Shown piece by piece: positions 53,682 to 63,368 of a DNA stretch of 64,000 nt. Within the stretch, counting starts at the first letter, position 1. Every line of letters begins with the position of its first letter. The notes under the pieces are model-generated. The model saw only the letters and a list, made by a program, of their open reading frames with translations. It had not been told where the DNA came from and searched no databases. The position numbers and the translations under genes are program-made. Source of the DNA: Euryarchaeota archaeon Ods02 (GTDB taxonomy: Archaea > Halobacteriota > Halobacteria > Halobacteriales > Halorutilaceae); assembly GCA_028751075.1 (NCBI GenBank), contig JAQZDA010000003.1, forward strand, positions 85,854-149,853, written 5' to 3'.

Positions 53682-53758
53682 AGCGGTAGAGCTCCCTCAG
53701 AGGGGTAGAAGTTCCCTCAGAGCGGTAGAAGTCCTCAGGGCGGTAGAAGTCCCCTCAG
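53682..53758. repeat. Four tandem copies of a 19-20 base unit
   Basis: GCGGTAGAAGTCCCTCAGA-like units occur at about 53682, 53702, 53722 and 53740 with small variations. The last copy includes the stop codon of the hydrolase gene at 53755. The repeat lies between btuF and the hydrolase. Confidence 0.85.
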
Positions 53759-54669
53759 CTCTGGAAGTCGTCGACGACGCGTTCGATGCAGCCGTGTCCC
53801 TTCCGGAAGTAGCTGAAGTGATCGGGGACGTGGTTGACGTTGTGGTCGAAGTAGTTTGGGGGTGTCTCGCCGTTCGCTCCGGTGCCGCCGAGGGCGTCGG
53901 ATAGCTCGGCGGCACGGTAGTACTCGTTCAATGTGCCGTCGTGACGTATCCAGTAGTTGTGCACCTCTTTCGCGCTGTCGCGGACGCCTTTGTAGTATCG
54001 GCCGCCTCTCCCGACGGTGTCGCTGTCGACGCCGGCACCCAGCATGCTGACGCTTTCGACGACGTCCTCCATCCTGGACCGCTGGAGCACCCTCAGGCTC
54101 TCGAGGGCTGGGCCTGCTCCGAGGCTGTTGGTGATGTACCGGACTGGGACGTCGTGTTCGTTGATGTAGTCGTAGGTGAACTGCGCTAGCTTGGGGCCGT
54201 TCCGTCGTCCTATCTCGATTCCCTTCCGCCAGGTGGGACCGTGTCCGTCGGTGTCCCAGGTGAAGGCGACGACGGTGCCGTCGTAGCCGCCGCCCTTCCT
54301 CAACGCGCCCTCCATCATCGAGATCCGTCCGAGAGCGGCTTCCTCGCTGGCGAGCCAGCCGTGGACGAAGACCATGAGCTCGTCGACGTCGTCGCCGTCG
54401 GGGAACTCGCCTTCGGCGTCGTAGTCGGTGTAACCGACTCCGGGTTTCATGCGGACGTCGAAGGCGGAGTCGACGACTGCGAGAGGGAGGATGAGAGAGG
54501 GTCTGCTGAGGGTGAACCGTTCACGGGGAGCGACCTCGAAATGTCCGCGGGTGGAAACACGGGGGAAGCTCCTGTCGACGCGGCCGGCGCGCCTGTGGAC
54601 GTTGTCCTCGAGCCCGAGGGTGAAGAACGCCATCCCTGCCGTGTGTTTCAGGCTCTTCCGGAGGTTCAT
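53755..54669 (-). CDS. Alpha/beta-hydrolase-fold protein, paralogue 2
   Basis: About 304 residues and clearly homologous to the gene at 31.0-32.0 kb: MAFFTLGLEDN, LMVFVHGWLAS, FTWDTDGHGPTWRKGIEIGRRNGPKLAQF, nucleophile Ser in YITNSLGAGPALE, and NHVPDHFSYFRKGHGCIERVVDDFQS. ATG 54669 (MNLRKSLKHTAG) is preferred because a GTTTACG box is about 27 bases upstream; a longer frame starts at 54720. Paralogues with shared ends but unlike linkers suggest duplication. Substrate unknown. Confidence 0.75.
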   Translation of the reverse strand: MNLRKSLKHTAGMAFFTLGLEDNVHRRAGRVDRSFPRVSTRGHFEVAPRERFTLSRPSLILPLAVVDSAFDVRMKPGVGYTDYDAEGEFPDGDDVDELMVFVHGWLASEEAALGRISMMEGALRKGGGYDGTVVAFTWDTDGHGPTWRKGIEIGRRNGPKLAQFTYDYINEHDVPVRYITNSLGAGPALESLRVLQRSRMEDVVESVSMLGAGVDSDTVGRGGRYYKGVRDSAKEVHNYWIRHDGTLNEYYRAAELSDALGGTGANGETPPNYFDHNVNHVPDHFSYFRKGHGCIERVVDDFQS

Positions 54670-54817
54670 CAGTCGTCGTTGCCCGCGGGCACGTAAACAT
54701 CTTTCCGAACCCGAAACCATGGAGGAGTTGTTCCGTTCGTCAGCTGTCGTCCCTCTTTCTCCGTAGTCCCTCTCCCTCTCTCTTCTCTCTTCCGAGCTAC
54801 GAGTTCAGGCCCCAGAT

Positions 54818-55888
54818 TTAGTGCTTCCAGACGAACTCGCCGTCCTCCTGCACCACCTCGCCGTCGAACTCTATCCTGCCGTCGCTGACGTCCTTGATCA
54901 TGTCGACGTGGACCGCGCTGTCGTTGCCCTCCCGGCCCTCGCCTACGTTGTCGTCGTACGCCCGACCCAACGCCATATGCACGGTCTCACCCATCTTCTC
55001 GTCGAAAAGCATGTTGTAGGTGAACCTGTCGATGTCGCGGTTGGTGCCGATGCCTAGCTCACCCAGCCGGCGCGCGCCTTCGTCGGTGTCCAAGAGGTCG
55101 TCGAGCGCCTCCTCGTTGCGTTCAGCCCGGGACTCCACGACGACGCCGTCCTCGAACTCGAGGTAGACGCCCTCCATCTCCCTGCCCTGATGTATGAGGG
55201 GTTTGTCGAACAGGACCTGGCCTTCGACGCTGTCGGGCACCGGCGCCGTGAACACCTCGCCGCTCGGCAGGTTGTTCTTACCCGAGCTGTTGACGGCGTG
55301 CATGCCGTCGACGTCCATCGAGACGTCGGTGTCGTCGCCGACGACGCGGACGGTCGACGCTTCGTCGAGCTGCTCCCGTAGCTCCTCCTGACTGTCGTGG
55401 ACCTCCTGCCAGTCACGAAGTGTTGCTTCGTAGACGAACTCCCTGTACTCCTCCGAGGCCATGTCGGCGTTCTGCGCGTAGCTACGGGTGGGATGCTGCG
55501 TGAGACACCAGTTCGTGGAGAGGCGTTCCTCCGTTATGGGTTTGGTTACTCGGCTGCGTTCCGCGAGAAGCTTCCCGGGGACGTCGTTCATCTCGTTGAC
55601 GTTGGCGTCGCCGCGGACGTGTACGGCGGCGTCGGCTTCCCTGTAGAGCGCGAGAACGTGCTCCGGCAACGTGAACTCGCCGTCGTGAGCCTTCAGATAC
55701 GCACGTCCGGCTTCGTCTGAGCTGTACAGGGTGACGACGTTTCCGCCGCGTCGACCTATCTCTTCGTTCAACGCGACGACGAGGTCGTGCGCCTCCGGTG
55801 GCGCGGTGACGACGACGTCTTCGTCGCGCTCTAGCTCGATGCTCCAGTCACAGATTATCTCCGCGTGCTCCTTCACCCTTGGATCCAT
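54818..55888 (-). CDS. Aminopeptidase M29 family (thermophilic-type metallopeptidase)
   Basis: A 356-residue zinc/cobalt aminopeptidase. Metal-binding motifs follow the M29 order: FTAPVPDSVEGQV and a LEFEDGVVVESRAERNEE region, LGELGIGTNRDID, MGETVHMALGRAYDDN and NDSAVHVDMIKDV. It lies alone on the minus strand. Intracellular peptide turnover is presumed. Confidence 0.88.
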   Translation of the reverse strand: MDPRVKEHAEIICDWSIELERDEDVVVTAPPEAHDLVVALNEEIGRRGGNVVTLYSSDEAGRAYLKAHDGEFTLPEHVLALYREADAAVHVRGDANVNEMNDVPGKLLAERSRVTKPITEERLSTNWCLTQHPTRSYAQNADMASEEYREFVYEATLRDWQEVHDSQEELREQLDEASTVRVVGDDTDVSMDVDGMHAVNSSGKNNLPSGEVFTAPVPDSVEGQVLFDKPLIHQGREMEGVYLEFEDGVVVESRAERNEEALDDLLDTDEGARRLGELGIGTNRDIDRFTYNMLFDEKMGETVHMALGRAYDDNVGEGREGNDSAVHVDMIKDVSDGRIEFDGEVVQEDGEFVWKH

Positions 55889-55939
55889 GAGGTTGAGGAG
55901 GCCTCCGAGGGTGAAAAAACCGCCGGAGCGTTCACGGGT

Positions 55940-56371
55940 CTACCGGCTGTAGACGAGCCCCGCGACCAGCGAGGCGAGGTATCCCACGACGACGCCTACG
56001 GCGAGGTAGAAGGGGTCGCCGGGCAATGGCGTACTGTCGACGATGTAGACGACGCCGGCGAGCGTCCACACCACGGACGCGGCGAGGAGGAACAACAGTA
56101 CGGTGAACGCGAGGACGCCGAGCAGACGGAGCTTCCGCTCGGCCGCGTCGACCTTCGTCTCCAGACGCCGGTACTTCCTCCGCGCCTTCGATATCTCGTC
56201 GTCAAGCATCAGGGAGAGCAGTCGTTTCAGCAGCTCCGCGAATAACGCCCAGACTCCCCGACTACGGCTTCCCTCCCTTGACCCAGGTGTTATCTCTATC
56301 CCGGGGTCTCTCTCAGCGTCGTCCCCGCTGTCTCGCGTGGTTTCGTCGTGGTCATCGGGGTCTTCAGTCAT
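55940..56371 (-). CDS. Small membrane protein, unknown
   Basis: A 143-residue protein with an acidic N terminus (MTEDPDDHDETTRDSG), a short helical region with basic residues (ISKARRKYRRLETKVDAAERKLRLL), and two membrane segments (GVLAFTVLLFLLAASVVWTLAGVVYIVD and AVGVVVGYLASLVAGLVYSR). It starts 8 bases inside the preceding gene, so the two are coupled. Function unknown. Confidence 0.65.
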   Translation of the reverse strand: MTEDPDDHDETTRDSGDDAERDPGIEITPGSREGSRSRGVWALFAELLKRLLSLMLDDEISKARRKYRRLETKVDAAERKLRLLGVLAFTVLLFLLAASVVWTLAGVVYIVDSTPLPGDPFYLAVGVVVGYLASLVAGLVYSR

Positions 56372-56708
56372 AGAGCAGTCTTTGTTCGATGCCTCGTGAC
56401 ACCGTTATCTCCTCGGTGTCTCCGAACCGGAACCGCACCCGGTGGTCCCTGGCTTCCACCATCGTTACGTCCTGCATACGTCGGGCGAGCGACAGGGTGC
56501 CGCCGGCGGGTTTGAACACTATCTCGTCTTCGCCGCGGATTTCCACCCGCCAGCCTTCGCCGTTCAGGTGTACGTTGCCGGACTCCGCCTCCACCCGCGT
56601 CGTCAACACCATCCGGTCGAACAACCGTTTCAGCTCCTCGAGAAGCGTCTCCGAGTCCTCTACGTCCTTCTCTCCCTCGGGTTCCTCTATCTCGACCTCC
56701 AGGTCCAT
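56364..56708 (-). CDS. Small soluble protein, unknown
   Basis: A 114-residue protein, MDLEVEIEEPEGEKDVEDSETLLEELKRLFDRMVLTTRVEAESGN, then VHLNGEGWRVEIRGEDEIVFKPAGGTLSLARRMQD. It is predicted as a helix followed by beta strands. The longer frame to 57098 is a shadow of the HIT gene. Coupled with the following membrane protein. No family recognised. Confidence 0.6.
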   Translation of the reverse strand: MDLEVEIEEPEGEKDVEDSETLLEELKRLFDRMVLTTRVEAESGNVHLNGEGWRVEIRGEDEIVFKPAGGTLSLARRMQDVTMVEARDHRVRFRFGDTEEITVSRGIEQRLLYD

Positions 56709-56834
56709 ATGTAAGGTAGGGGTCGGCAGGTGCATAAAACCCGACCCGACTACAGCTGTCGACGGCGTCGAAGACGAGGGAGGCGGGTGAAGATGGAGGC
56801 GAACGGTTTTTGCGTCGGCCGCCCAGAATCCACC

Positions 56835-57365
56835 ATGGAGAAGCTGTTCGCTCCGTGGAGGATAGAATGGGTAAGGAGGAGGGACTCGGAGGAGGACGAA
56901 GGCTGTGTGTTCTGCAGTATGTGGGAGGGGGGAGAGGACAGGGAGGAGCTCGTGGTCGCGCGCGGTGAGTCGAGCTTCGTCGTGATGAACAACAGCCCCT
57001 ACAACCCCGGACACGCGATGGTGGTGCCCGCCGACCACGTGGCGAGCTACGAGGCTCTCGAGGAAGACGTCGTCTTGGATCACGCGCTGATGAAGCAACG
57101 GACTCTAGAGGCGATGAAGGCGGCGTTCGAACCCGACGGCTTCAACACGGGTTTGAACCTCGGCAGCCACAGCGGCGGCAGCATCCGCGGCCACCTACAC
57201 ACCCACGTCGTCCCCCGGTGGGAGGGGGACACCAACTTCCTGCCGGCGACCGCGGACACGAAGGTCATCGTCCAGGAGATACGGGAGAGCTACCGCGAGC
57301 TACGGCGGGGGTTCCTAGAGCTGGAGGGAGCCGTCGACGCGGACGGAGCCGTGGAGTTCCCGTAG
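56835..57365 (+). CDS. HIT-family nucleotide hydrolase/transferase
   Basis: Starts MEKLFAPWRIEWVRR, typical of ADP/AP4A-type HIT proteins, and has CVFCSMWE near the start (a likely zinc pair). The histidine triad is in SIRGHLHTHVVPRW, with NNSPYNPGHAMVVPADHV as the first segment. 176 residues. An AP4A phosphorylase-like or nucleoside phosphoramidase role is possible. Divergent from the small soluble gene at 56.4-56.7 kb. Confidence 0.9.
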   Translation: MEKLFAPWRIEWVRRRDSEEDEGCVFCSMWEGGEDREELVVARGESSFVVMNNSPYNPGHAMVVPADHVASYEALEEDVVLDHALMKQRTLEAMKAAFEPDGFNTGLNLGSHSGGSIRGHLHTHVVPRWEGDTNFLPATADTKVIVQEIRESYRELRRGFLELEGAVDADGAVEFP

Positions 57366-57387
57366 TGATTAGGCGAATCCGCATGCT

Positions 57388-57759
57388 TTACTCGGTCTCT
57401 CTTACCTCGAAGACGTAGCCCGCCGGCGACTCCAGCAACGCCATCCTATCTCCCCAGGGGGCTTCGTCCGGTCCCCAGAGCAGGTTCTCGTCGGCTCTCT
57501 CGCTGACCGAGTTGAGGTCGTCTATGGCGACGACGTAGACCGCTCCCTCACCCCGGGGTTCCACCGGGGGTTCGAGCCCGTACTCCCGAAGCTCCTCCTC
57601 TGTGTGATCCTGCTTGATCTTCAGCTCGACACCTTCAAGGCCGTAGCTCACGCTGGAGTCCCCGACCCGTGATGGCTGCAAGCCTAGTACGTCCTCGAAG
57701 AAACCGCGCGACAGTTCGAGGTCCGGCGTCGTGAGGTAGTTCTGAAGCATCTCCGTCAT
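57388..57759 (-). CDS. VOC/glyoxalase-superfamily protein
   Basis: A 123-residue protein with paired beta-alpha-beta-beta-beta units: NYLTTPDLELSRGFFEDVLGL... and AVYVVAIDDLNSVSERADENLLWGPDEAPWGDRMALLESPAGYVFEV. This is the shape of glyoxalase, dioxygenase or antibiotic-resistance relatives. The metal ligands are not obvious. Unknown substrate. Confidence 0.8.
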   Translation of the reverse strand: MTEMLQNYLTTPDLELSRGFFEDVLGLQPSRVGDSSVSYGLEGVELKIKQDHTEEELREYGLEPPVEPRGEGAVYVVAIDDLNSVSERADENLLWGPDEAPWGDRMALLESPAGYVFEVRETE

Positions 57760-57871
57760 CACCCTCTTGATGGGAGGCAGGATGTATGAGGGCGTCGGAA
57801 ACCCTCAAAAGCTAAAAACAGTGTTTGAGTCTACGTCAGAAACAAGAGCTAGAGACACAAACTGTTTCCTT

Positions 57872-58921
57872 ATGACGAACTTCAAGGGAGATCAGAGCCG
57901 GAGATGGTTTCTGAAGATATCGACGGCTTCTGCAATCACATCTACAGGGTTGACGGGCTGCCTACATGGTGGTGACGGTGGATCTGGTTTCCGCAGGTGG
58001 ATACCTGCTTCGTCGGAACCTGATGTCGGTTACTTCGAGATGGACGCAGTAAACGCTCCGACTGACGAAGACATGGTGTACGGCTTCGACAGCGACGAGG
58101 TAGATCACGTTCTAGAGTTCGACGCCGCACAGGTTCTCGAGACCTCGGCGACGGGTTCACCATCCTGGGACGTAGAACAGGTCGACGCGTACGGTGTGTT
58201 CGAGGTGTATCATGGCGACCTGGACTCCGGAGAGTACGCCGCATGGGACGGCCGGAGGCTCGTGGAAGCCGAAGACCAACAGGATCTCTTCGACGTCATA
58301 GACGCTTACAACGGAGAAACCCGGCGGTTGCACGAGGAGGACGAGGAATACAAAAGAGTTAGCGATGAGGTGGCGGCTGCGGAGGTCGTCAGAATCTGGA
58401 GCCACGACACCGGAGTCGTAGCCTACGGCGTCGAGGTTGGGGACGAGGAAGGCGAGCTAACGGTAGCTGCCACCGGCGAGGTCGACGACCTCAGGGAGAT
58501 AGAGGAGAACCTACACGGCAAGGAACACGTAATCTTCCTCGGTGACGACGTCGAGATAGAGGACGGCTGGCTGTACGCCACAGCTGTGGTCGAGGAAGGA
58601 GAGTACATGAGAGCCGTCGGCGCATCCGCCGAAGCGTCGGGCTCCGACGAGGTAACGGAGTCCCCGCCGCCAGCGGTCTCGCTCGACGTTTCGTACGACG
58701 ACGAATCCGACGAAGCCACGGTGTTACACGAAGGCGGCGACCACGTCGACGAGCTCCGCGTCTACGTCGACGGAGAGGTCGCTGACAGCGTCGAAGACGT
58801 CCAAGCGGGTGACTCCCTGACGGTTCCGGTGTCAGAGGGCGACGAAGTAAGGGCTACCGTGGTGGATGGCGAACGTGAGACCGGAACCAAGCTCGGAGTT
58901 TACCATCCGGAAGATGGCTGA
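57872..58921 (+). CDS. Tat-type lipoprotein, unknown function
   Basis: A 349-residue secreted protein. The signal has RRWFLKISTASA and lipobox LTGC (TGLTGC). The mature domain (GYFEMDAVNAPTDEDMVYGFDSDEVDHVLEFDAAQVLET) has no recognised enzyme motif and ends with an Ig-like beta stretch (VSYDDESDEATVLHEGGDHVDELRVYVDGEV). ATG 57872 is preferred over the upstream frame. It is the largest of three such lipoproteins here. Confidence 0.7.
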   Translation: MTNFKGDQSRRWFLKISTASAITSTGLTGCLHGGDGGSGFRRWIPASSEPDVGYFEMDAVNAPTDEDMVYGFDSDEVDHVLEFDAAQVLETSATGSPSWDVEQVDAYGVFEVYHGDLDSGEYAAWDGRRLVEAEDQQDLFDVIDAYNGETRRLHEEDEEYKRVSDEVAAAEVVRIWSHDTGVVAYGVEVGDEEGELTVAATGEVDDLREIEENLHGKEHVIFLGDDVEIEDGWLYATAVVEEGEYMRAVGASAEASGSDEVTESPPPAVSLDVSYDDESDEATVLHEGGDHVDELRVYVDGEVADSVEDVQAGDSLTVPVSEGDEVRATVVDGERETGTKLGVYHPEDG

Positions 58922-58938
58922 AGCCCCCTTCCGATCCT

Positions 58939-60717
58939 TTACTCGTAGAACTCGCCGCCTTCCCGCTGCTCCCTGTCCTTCTGGCTCATGGGTTTGTTTG
59001 CCCGCGGCCGACCGGTGTCGGGGTCCTTACGGAACGTCATGTCGACGGTTTCGAGGAAGCTGTCGAATCCCTCCTTCACCGGACACGGCGCGTCAGCATG
59101 ACCCTCCACCCCTGGTTCGCCGTCGAACACCATGGCGCGGTCGCTGACGTAGTCGAGGAACACCAGGTCGTGGTCGATGACGACGACGGGGACCTCTGCG
59201 TCGCGGGCGAACCTGCGTATGCTCTTGGCGAGCGAAACCCGGGTCTCGACGTCGAGGTACGCAGAGGGTTCGTCGAGGAGGTAGGCGTCGGCGTCCTGAC
59301 CGAGGCAGGCGGCGACGCCGACGCGCTGCAGCTCACCACCCGACAGCTCCGTGGTGTCGCGGTCGTAGAGCTCCCTGAGCTCGAGAGGCTGCTCCACGAA
59401 GCTCTGGTACCGCTGACTGCTCATGTCGACGTCCTGCATCAGGACGAACTCGACCTTCGCCTCCGGAGGATCGAGATGCTGGGGCTTGTACGCGAAAGAC
59501 GCGTGGGTGTCGAGCTCTCCTTCGTCGGGTTCGAGCTCGCCCGCCAGCATCTTCACGAACGTCGACTTGCCGATAGCGTTCTCACCCAAGACGCCGACGA
59601 CGTCGGCTTCACGTAGCTCGCCGGAGTCAACCGAGAGATCGAACGACGAGAAAGACTTCCCTAGTTCGGGGTACTCGACCACTACGTCGCCGGTGGAGGC
59701 TCCTGCGCTCCCTCGTTCGAACGATATCTCCTCGTCACGTATCCGGAGGTTGTGGCTCTTGAGGTAGCCCTTCAGGTACTGGTTGACTCCGACGCGCGAC
59801 GACATCGCGTTCGACACCATGCCGTACGCGCCGGGTTCACCGTGGAAGACGTGCACGAGGTCGCTGACGACGTCGAGCGTCGCGAGATCGTGCTCCACCA
59901 CGACGGCGCGCCGGTCGCCGGCGGCGTCAGCGGTCTCCTCACGGATGGCGCGGGCGACGTTCAAACGCTGCCGGACGTCGAGGAACGACGACGGTTCGTC
60001 GAGCAGGTAGACGTCGGCGTCACGCGACAGACAGCCGGCTACCGCGACGCGCTGTAGCTCGCCGCCGGAGAGCGCGGAGACGTCGTTGTCGAGGGTCTCC
60101 TGTATCTCCAGCGACTCCACCAGCCGGTCGACAGCGCCGCGTTCGTCCAGCTGCTCCAGCAGCTCCTCCGCGGTTCCGGTGAACGACGCCGCTATCTCGT
60201 CGACTCGCTGCACCTTCGCCGCCGACGTAACCGCGTCTTCCGCGAGGCGTTCGAAGTACGTCTGTAGCTCGGTGCCGCGGTGCGCGGTCACTATCTCGCT
60301 CCACTCCACGCCTTCCTCGTACTCCCCGAGGTTAGGGTGTAGTTCACCGGAAAGTATCTGCAGCGACGTCGATTTCCCGACGCCGTTCCGTCCGAGCACT
60401 CCGACGACGCGGTCCTCCTTCGGCGCCGGCAAGCCGTACAGCCGGAAGCCGTTCTCGCCGTACTGATGGAGCTTCTCACCCGTCTCCTCCACGAGGTTGA
60501 CGAGCTTGATGGCGTCGAACGGACACTTGTTAGCGCTGATGCGATGGCCCTCCATCACCACGCTTTCGCTGATACGGGCTTTACCCTCTTCCTCGTCGAT
60601 GTAGAAGCCCTCGGGACCTGTCGGCGACCTGTTGAGGGGGTCGAAGTTCACGCACTCGTGCTCGCACTTGCTGGGGTTACATAGCTCGTCGTCGACGACG
60701 GCTATCAGGTCGCTCAT
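58939..60717 (-). CDS. ABCE1/Rli1 ribosome-recycling ATPase with a reduced Fe-S domain
   Basis: Splits ribosomes in recycling. 592 residues with two ABC domains: Walker A GRNGVGKST and GENAIGKST, signatures LSGGELQRVAVA and LSGGELQRVGVA, each followed by LLDEPS. The N-terminal ferredoxin-like domain normally holds eight cysteines for two [4Fe-4S] clusters. Here only C13, C18, C22 and C65 remain. The fourth Cys of the first motif is Asp26, and the second motif reads ISESVVMEGHRISANKC, lacking its first three cysteines. This was checked in the nucleotide sequence. By the usual ferredoxin rule these four ligate one cluster. Confidence 0.95.
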   Translation of the reverse strand: MSDLIAVVDDELCNPSKCEHECVNFDPLNRSPTGPEGFYIDEEEGKARISESVVMEGHRISANKCPFDAIKLVNLVEETGEKLHQYGENGFRLYGLPAPKEDRVVGVLGRNGVGKSTSLQILSGELHPNLGEYEEGVEWSEIVTAHRGTELQTYFERLAEDAVTSAAKVQRVDEIAASFTGTAEELLEQLDERGAVDRLVESLEIQETLDNDVSALSGGELQRVAVAGCLSRDADVYLLDEPSSFLDVRQRLNVARAIREETADAAGDRRAVVVEHDLATLDVVSDLVHVFHGEPGAYGMVSNAMSSRVGVNQYLKGYLKSHNLRIRDEEISFERGSAGASTGDVVVEYPELGKSFSSFDLSVDSGELREADVVGVLGENAIGKSTFVKMLAGELEPDEGELDTHASFAYKPQHLDPPEAKVEFVLMQDVDMSSQRYQSFVEQPLELRELYDRDTTELSGGELQRVGVAACLGQDADAYLLDEPSAYLDVETRVSLAKSIRRFARDAEVPVVVIDHDLVFLDYVSDRAMVFDGEPGVEGHADAPCPVKEGFDSFLETVDMTFRKDPDTGRPRANKPMSQKDREQREGGEFYE

Positions 60718-60852
60718 CACCCTGGGGTTCCGGTTCGGCGGGAAAAGAGGTTTCGTTCCCCTATCGGTTCCTCGAACCCTGTAGAATAGCTGTCTGAAGT
60801 GATGAAAGGAGTCCGAGGGAGACTTATGGGGCTTCCACGTATCGTGTAAGCC

Positions 60853-63006
60853 ATGGTTCACCACCACGAGCCCGACACCTCACACGGCTCCGACGACAGC
60901 TGCAGATGCTGCAGGGTCTGCGACATGAAGGAATGCAGGCGGTGTCGGGAGGAAGGAGGACCCCACAGTGAACACGACCACGGCGAGGCGCACGTAGACC
61001 ACTCTGGTCACGAGGAGATGTTCAGGAAGCGGTTCTTCGTCTGCCTCGTGCTGTCGCTCCCCGTGCTCTACTACAGCGAGATGCTGCAGGAGTGGTTCGG
61101 CTACACTTCAGTGACCTTCCCCGGCAGCGAGCTCGTCGCACCGGTTCTCGGTGCAGCGGTCTTCCTCTACGGCGGCGTGCCCTTCCTCCGGATGGGTGCG
61201 GTGGAGGCGCGGAACAGAGAACCCGGTATGATGCTCCTGATCTCGCTGGCCATCACCGTGGCGTTCGTCTACAGCGTCGTAGCGGTGGCGTTCGACGTAG
61301 GTGAACCGCTGTTCTGGGAGCTCGTGACCCTGATCGTGATATTCCTCCTCGGTCACTGGATAGAGATGCGAAGCGTCCGCCGCGCCTCCGGCGCTCTAGA
61401 CGAGCTCGCCGAGCTGTTGCCGGACACCGCCGAACGCATCACGGAAGACGGTGACACGGAGGAGGTCAGGGTCGACGAGCTACGGGAAGGCGACATCGTC
61501 CTCGTCAGACCCGGCGCGAACGTGCCCGCGGACGGCGTGGTCGAGGAAGGGGACTCGAACGTCAGCGAGGCGATGATAACCGGTGAATCCCGCCCCGTGA
61601 AGAAGGAGCCCGGCGACGAGGTCATCGGCGGCACCACCAACGAGGACGGGAGCCTCCGCGTCCGCGTCACCGCGACCGGCGACGACACCGCTCTCTCGGG
61701 GATCATGCGACTGGTGGAGGAGGCTCAGAAGAGCCGGTCGCGTACGCAGGTGCTGGCGGACCGCGCCGCAGGCTGGCTGTTCTACGCAGCTATCGCGGTG
61801 GCGGCCGTCACCGCGGTCGCGTGGACCGCAGCGGTCGGGTTCGGCCTACCCGTGGTAGAACGCGTGGTGACCGTGCTCGTGATAGCGTGTCCGCACGCCC
61901 TCGGTCTCGCCGTCCCCCTCGTGGTCGCCATCAACACGACGATGGCGGCGCAGAACGGCATGCTGATACGCGACCGCATCGCGATGGAGGAAGCCCGCAA
62001 CCTCGACATCGTCGTCTTCGACAAGACCGGCACGCTGACGAAGGGCGAACAGGGAGTCGTCGACGTCGCCACAGCAGGGGACTGGGACGAGGACACGGCT
62101 CTGGCGTTGATGGCTGCCGCGGAAGCCGACTCGGAGCACATGATAGCGGAGGCCATCCGCGGGGAAGCGAGCGAACGCGGTCTCTCCGTCCCCGACGTAG
62201 GTGGGTTCGAAGCTCTGGAGGGACGGGGTGTCAGAGTCTCCGTCGAAGACACCACTGGTTCGGGAGTACAGGGGGTCGGGGTATCCGCCGGTGACCTGGT
62301 CTACGTCGGCGGACCCAACCTCTTGCGTCACCTCGACGTCGAGCTCGACAGCCACCTAAAGGCGTTCGCGGGGGAGGCAGGTGACCGTGGTCAGGGTGTC
62401 GTCTACCTCGTTCACGACGGTGACGCGGTGGCCGCGGTGGCGCTGGCGGACGTCGTACGCGACGAGAGCTACGAAGCCATCGACGCGTTGCACGAGATGG
62501 ACGTCGAGGTCGCGATGTTGACGGGTGACTCCGAGGACGTCGCCCGCGCGGTGTCGGAGGAGCTCGGCATAGACACGTACTTCGCGGAGGTGCTGCCGGA
62601 GGACAAGGACGAGAAGATAGTCGAGCTACAGGAGCAGGGTAACCTCGTGGCGATGGTGGGCGACGGAGTCAACGACGCGCCTGCGTTGACGCGTGCGGAC
62701 GTCGGCATAGCCATCGGCAGCGGCACGGACGTCGCCGTCGAGTCCGCGGACGTCGTGCTCGTCGAGAACGACCCACGTGACGTCGCCTCGCTCGTCCGAT
62801 TGAGCCGGAAGAGCTACCGGAAGATGCAGGAGAACATCGTCTGGGCCGCCGGATACAACGTGTTCGCGCTGCCGCTCGCCGCCGGCGTCCTCGCTCCAGT
62901 AGGGGTGCTGCTGTCGCCGGCGGTTGGCGCCGTGCTGATGTCCGCGAGCACGGTCATCGTAGCGGTGAACGCTCAGCTACTGCGCCGAGCCGACATCAAC
63001 CTGTGA
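60853..63006 (+). CDS. Copper/heavy-metal P1B-type ATPase, CopB-like
   Basis: Exports Cu or another soft/transition metal. 717 residues. The N terminus is a His- and Cys-rich metal-binding segment ([15 protein letters not shown] and [16 protein letters not shown]) instead of a CxxC HMA domain. The transmembrane metal motif is CPH ([13 protein letters not shown]), typical of the CopB (P1B-3) class. The phosphorylation site is [15 protein letters not shown] and [10 protein letters not shown] are present. The usual HP dipeptide is HM (SEHMIAEAI). Start ATG 60853; divergent from ABCE1. Confidence 0.92.
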   Translation: MVHHHEPDTSHGSDDSCRCCRVCDMKECRRCREEGGPHSEHDHGEAHVDHSGHEEMFRKRFFVCLVLSLPVLYYSEMLQEWFGYTSVTFPGSELVAPVLGAAVFLYGGVPFLRMGAVEARNREPGMMLLISLAITVAFVYSVVAVAFDVGEPLFWELVTLIVIFLLGHWIEMRSVRRASGALDELAELLPDTAERITEDGDTEEVRVDELREGDIVLVRPGANVPADGVVEEGDSNVSEAMITGESRPVKKEPGDEVIGGTTNEDGSLRVRVTATGDDTALSGIMRLVEEAQKSRSRTQVLADRAAGWLFYAAIAVAAVTAVAWTAAVGFGLPVVERVVTVLVIACPHALGLAVPLVVAINTTMAAQNGMLIRDRIAMEEARNLDIVVFDKTGTLTKGEQGVVDVATAGDWDEDTALALMAAAEADSEHMIAEAIRGEASERGLSVPDVGGFEALEGRGVRVSVEDTTGSGVQGVGVSAGDLVYVGGPNLLRHLDVELDSHLKAFAGEAGDRGQGVVYLVHDGDAVAAVALADVVRDESYEAIDALHEMDVEVAMLTGDSEDVARAVSEELGIDTYFAEVLPEDKDEKIVELQEQGNLVAMVGDGVNDAPALTRADVGIAIGSGTDVAVESADVVLVENDPRDVASLVRLSRKSYRKMQENIVWAAGYNVFALPLAAGVLAPVGVLLSPAVGAVLMSASTVIVAVNAQLLRRADINL

Positions 63007-63368
63007 AGCTCTTCGTCGAAAATCTGGACATCGACGACTCCCAAACCTGAAAGCGGCGACGAGCACCCGGATGCAGAGAACCATCTCATAGATAGGACGG
63101 AGGGCCCGTAAATCGGGTTCGGAGGGAAGCTATAGAGTTCATGACAACTGATACTGACGTCACGACCGCCGAGTACTCGAACTAACCCACCGTCTTTGAC
63201 CAGGGGCGACAACCCACTCCCTCGACGTCATTAATCAGTAGATAGTTTTGGTGTTCTGGGCATCTGCTGGGGACAGCAAGTAGCTTTCCCGTCCGTAGTT
63301 ATACATGCGTTCTTACTTCTTGAAAATCAGCTTCAGGGTTTAACGTGATTACCCTCGAAGGTTAGATT
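63007..63368. other. Intergenic stretch without a credible gene
   Basis: This 362-base interval after the ATPase holds only very short frames, such as a 14-codon ATG frame at 63141 (MTTDTDVTTAEYSN). No tRNA or strong repeat is seen. A regulatory region for the following small membrane protein gene may lie near its end. Confidence 0.5.

Noticed and set aside
56709..57098. Upstream extension of the small soluble protein
   Set aside because: It is antisense to the HIT gene and has no domain; the start at 56708 is better.
63141..63185. 14-codon ORF in the gap after the metal ATPase
   Set aside because: Too short, no ribosome-binding site or family evidence.
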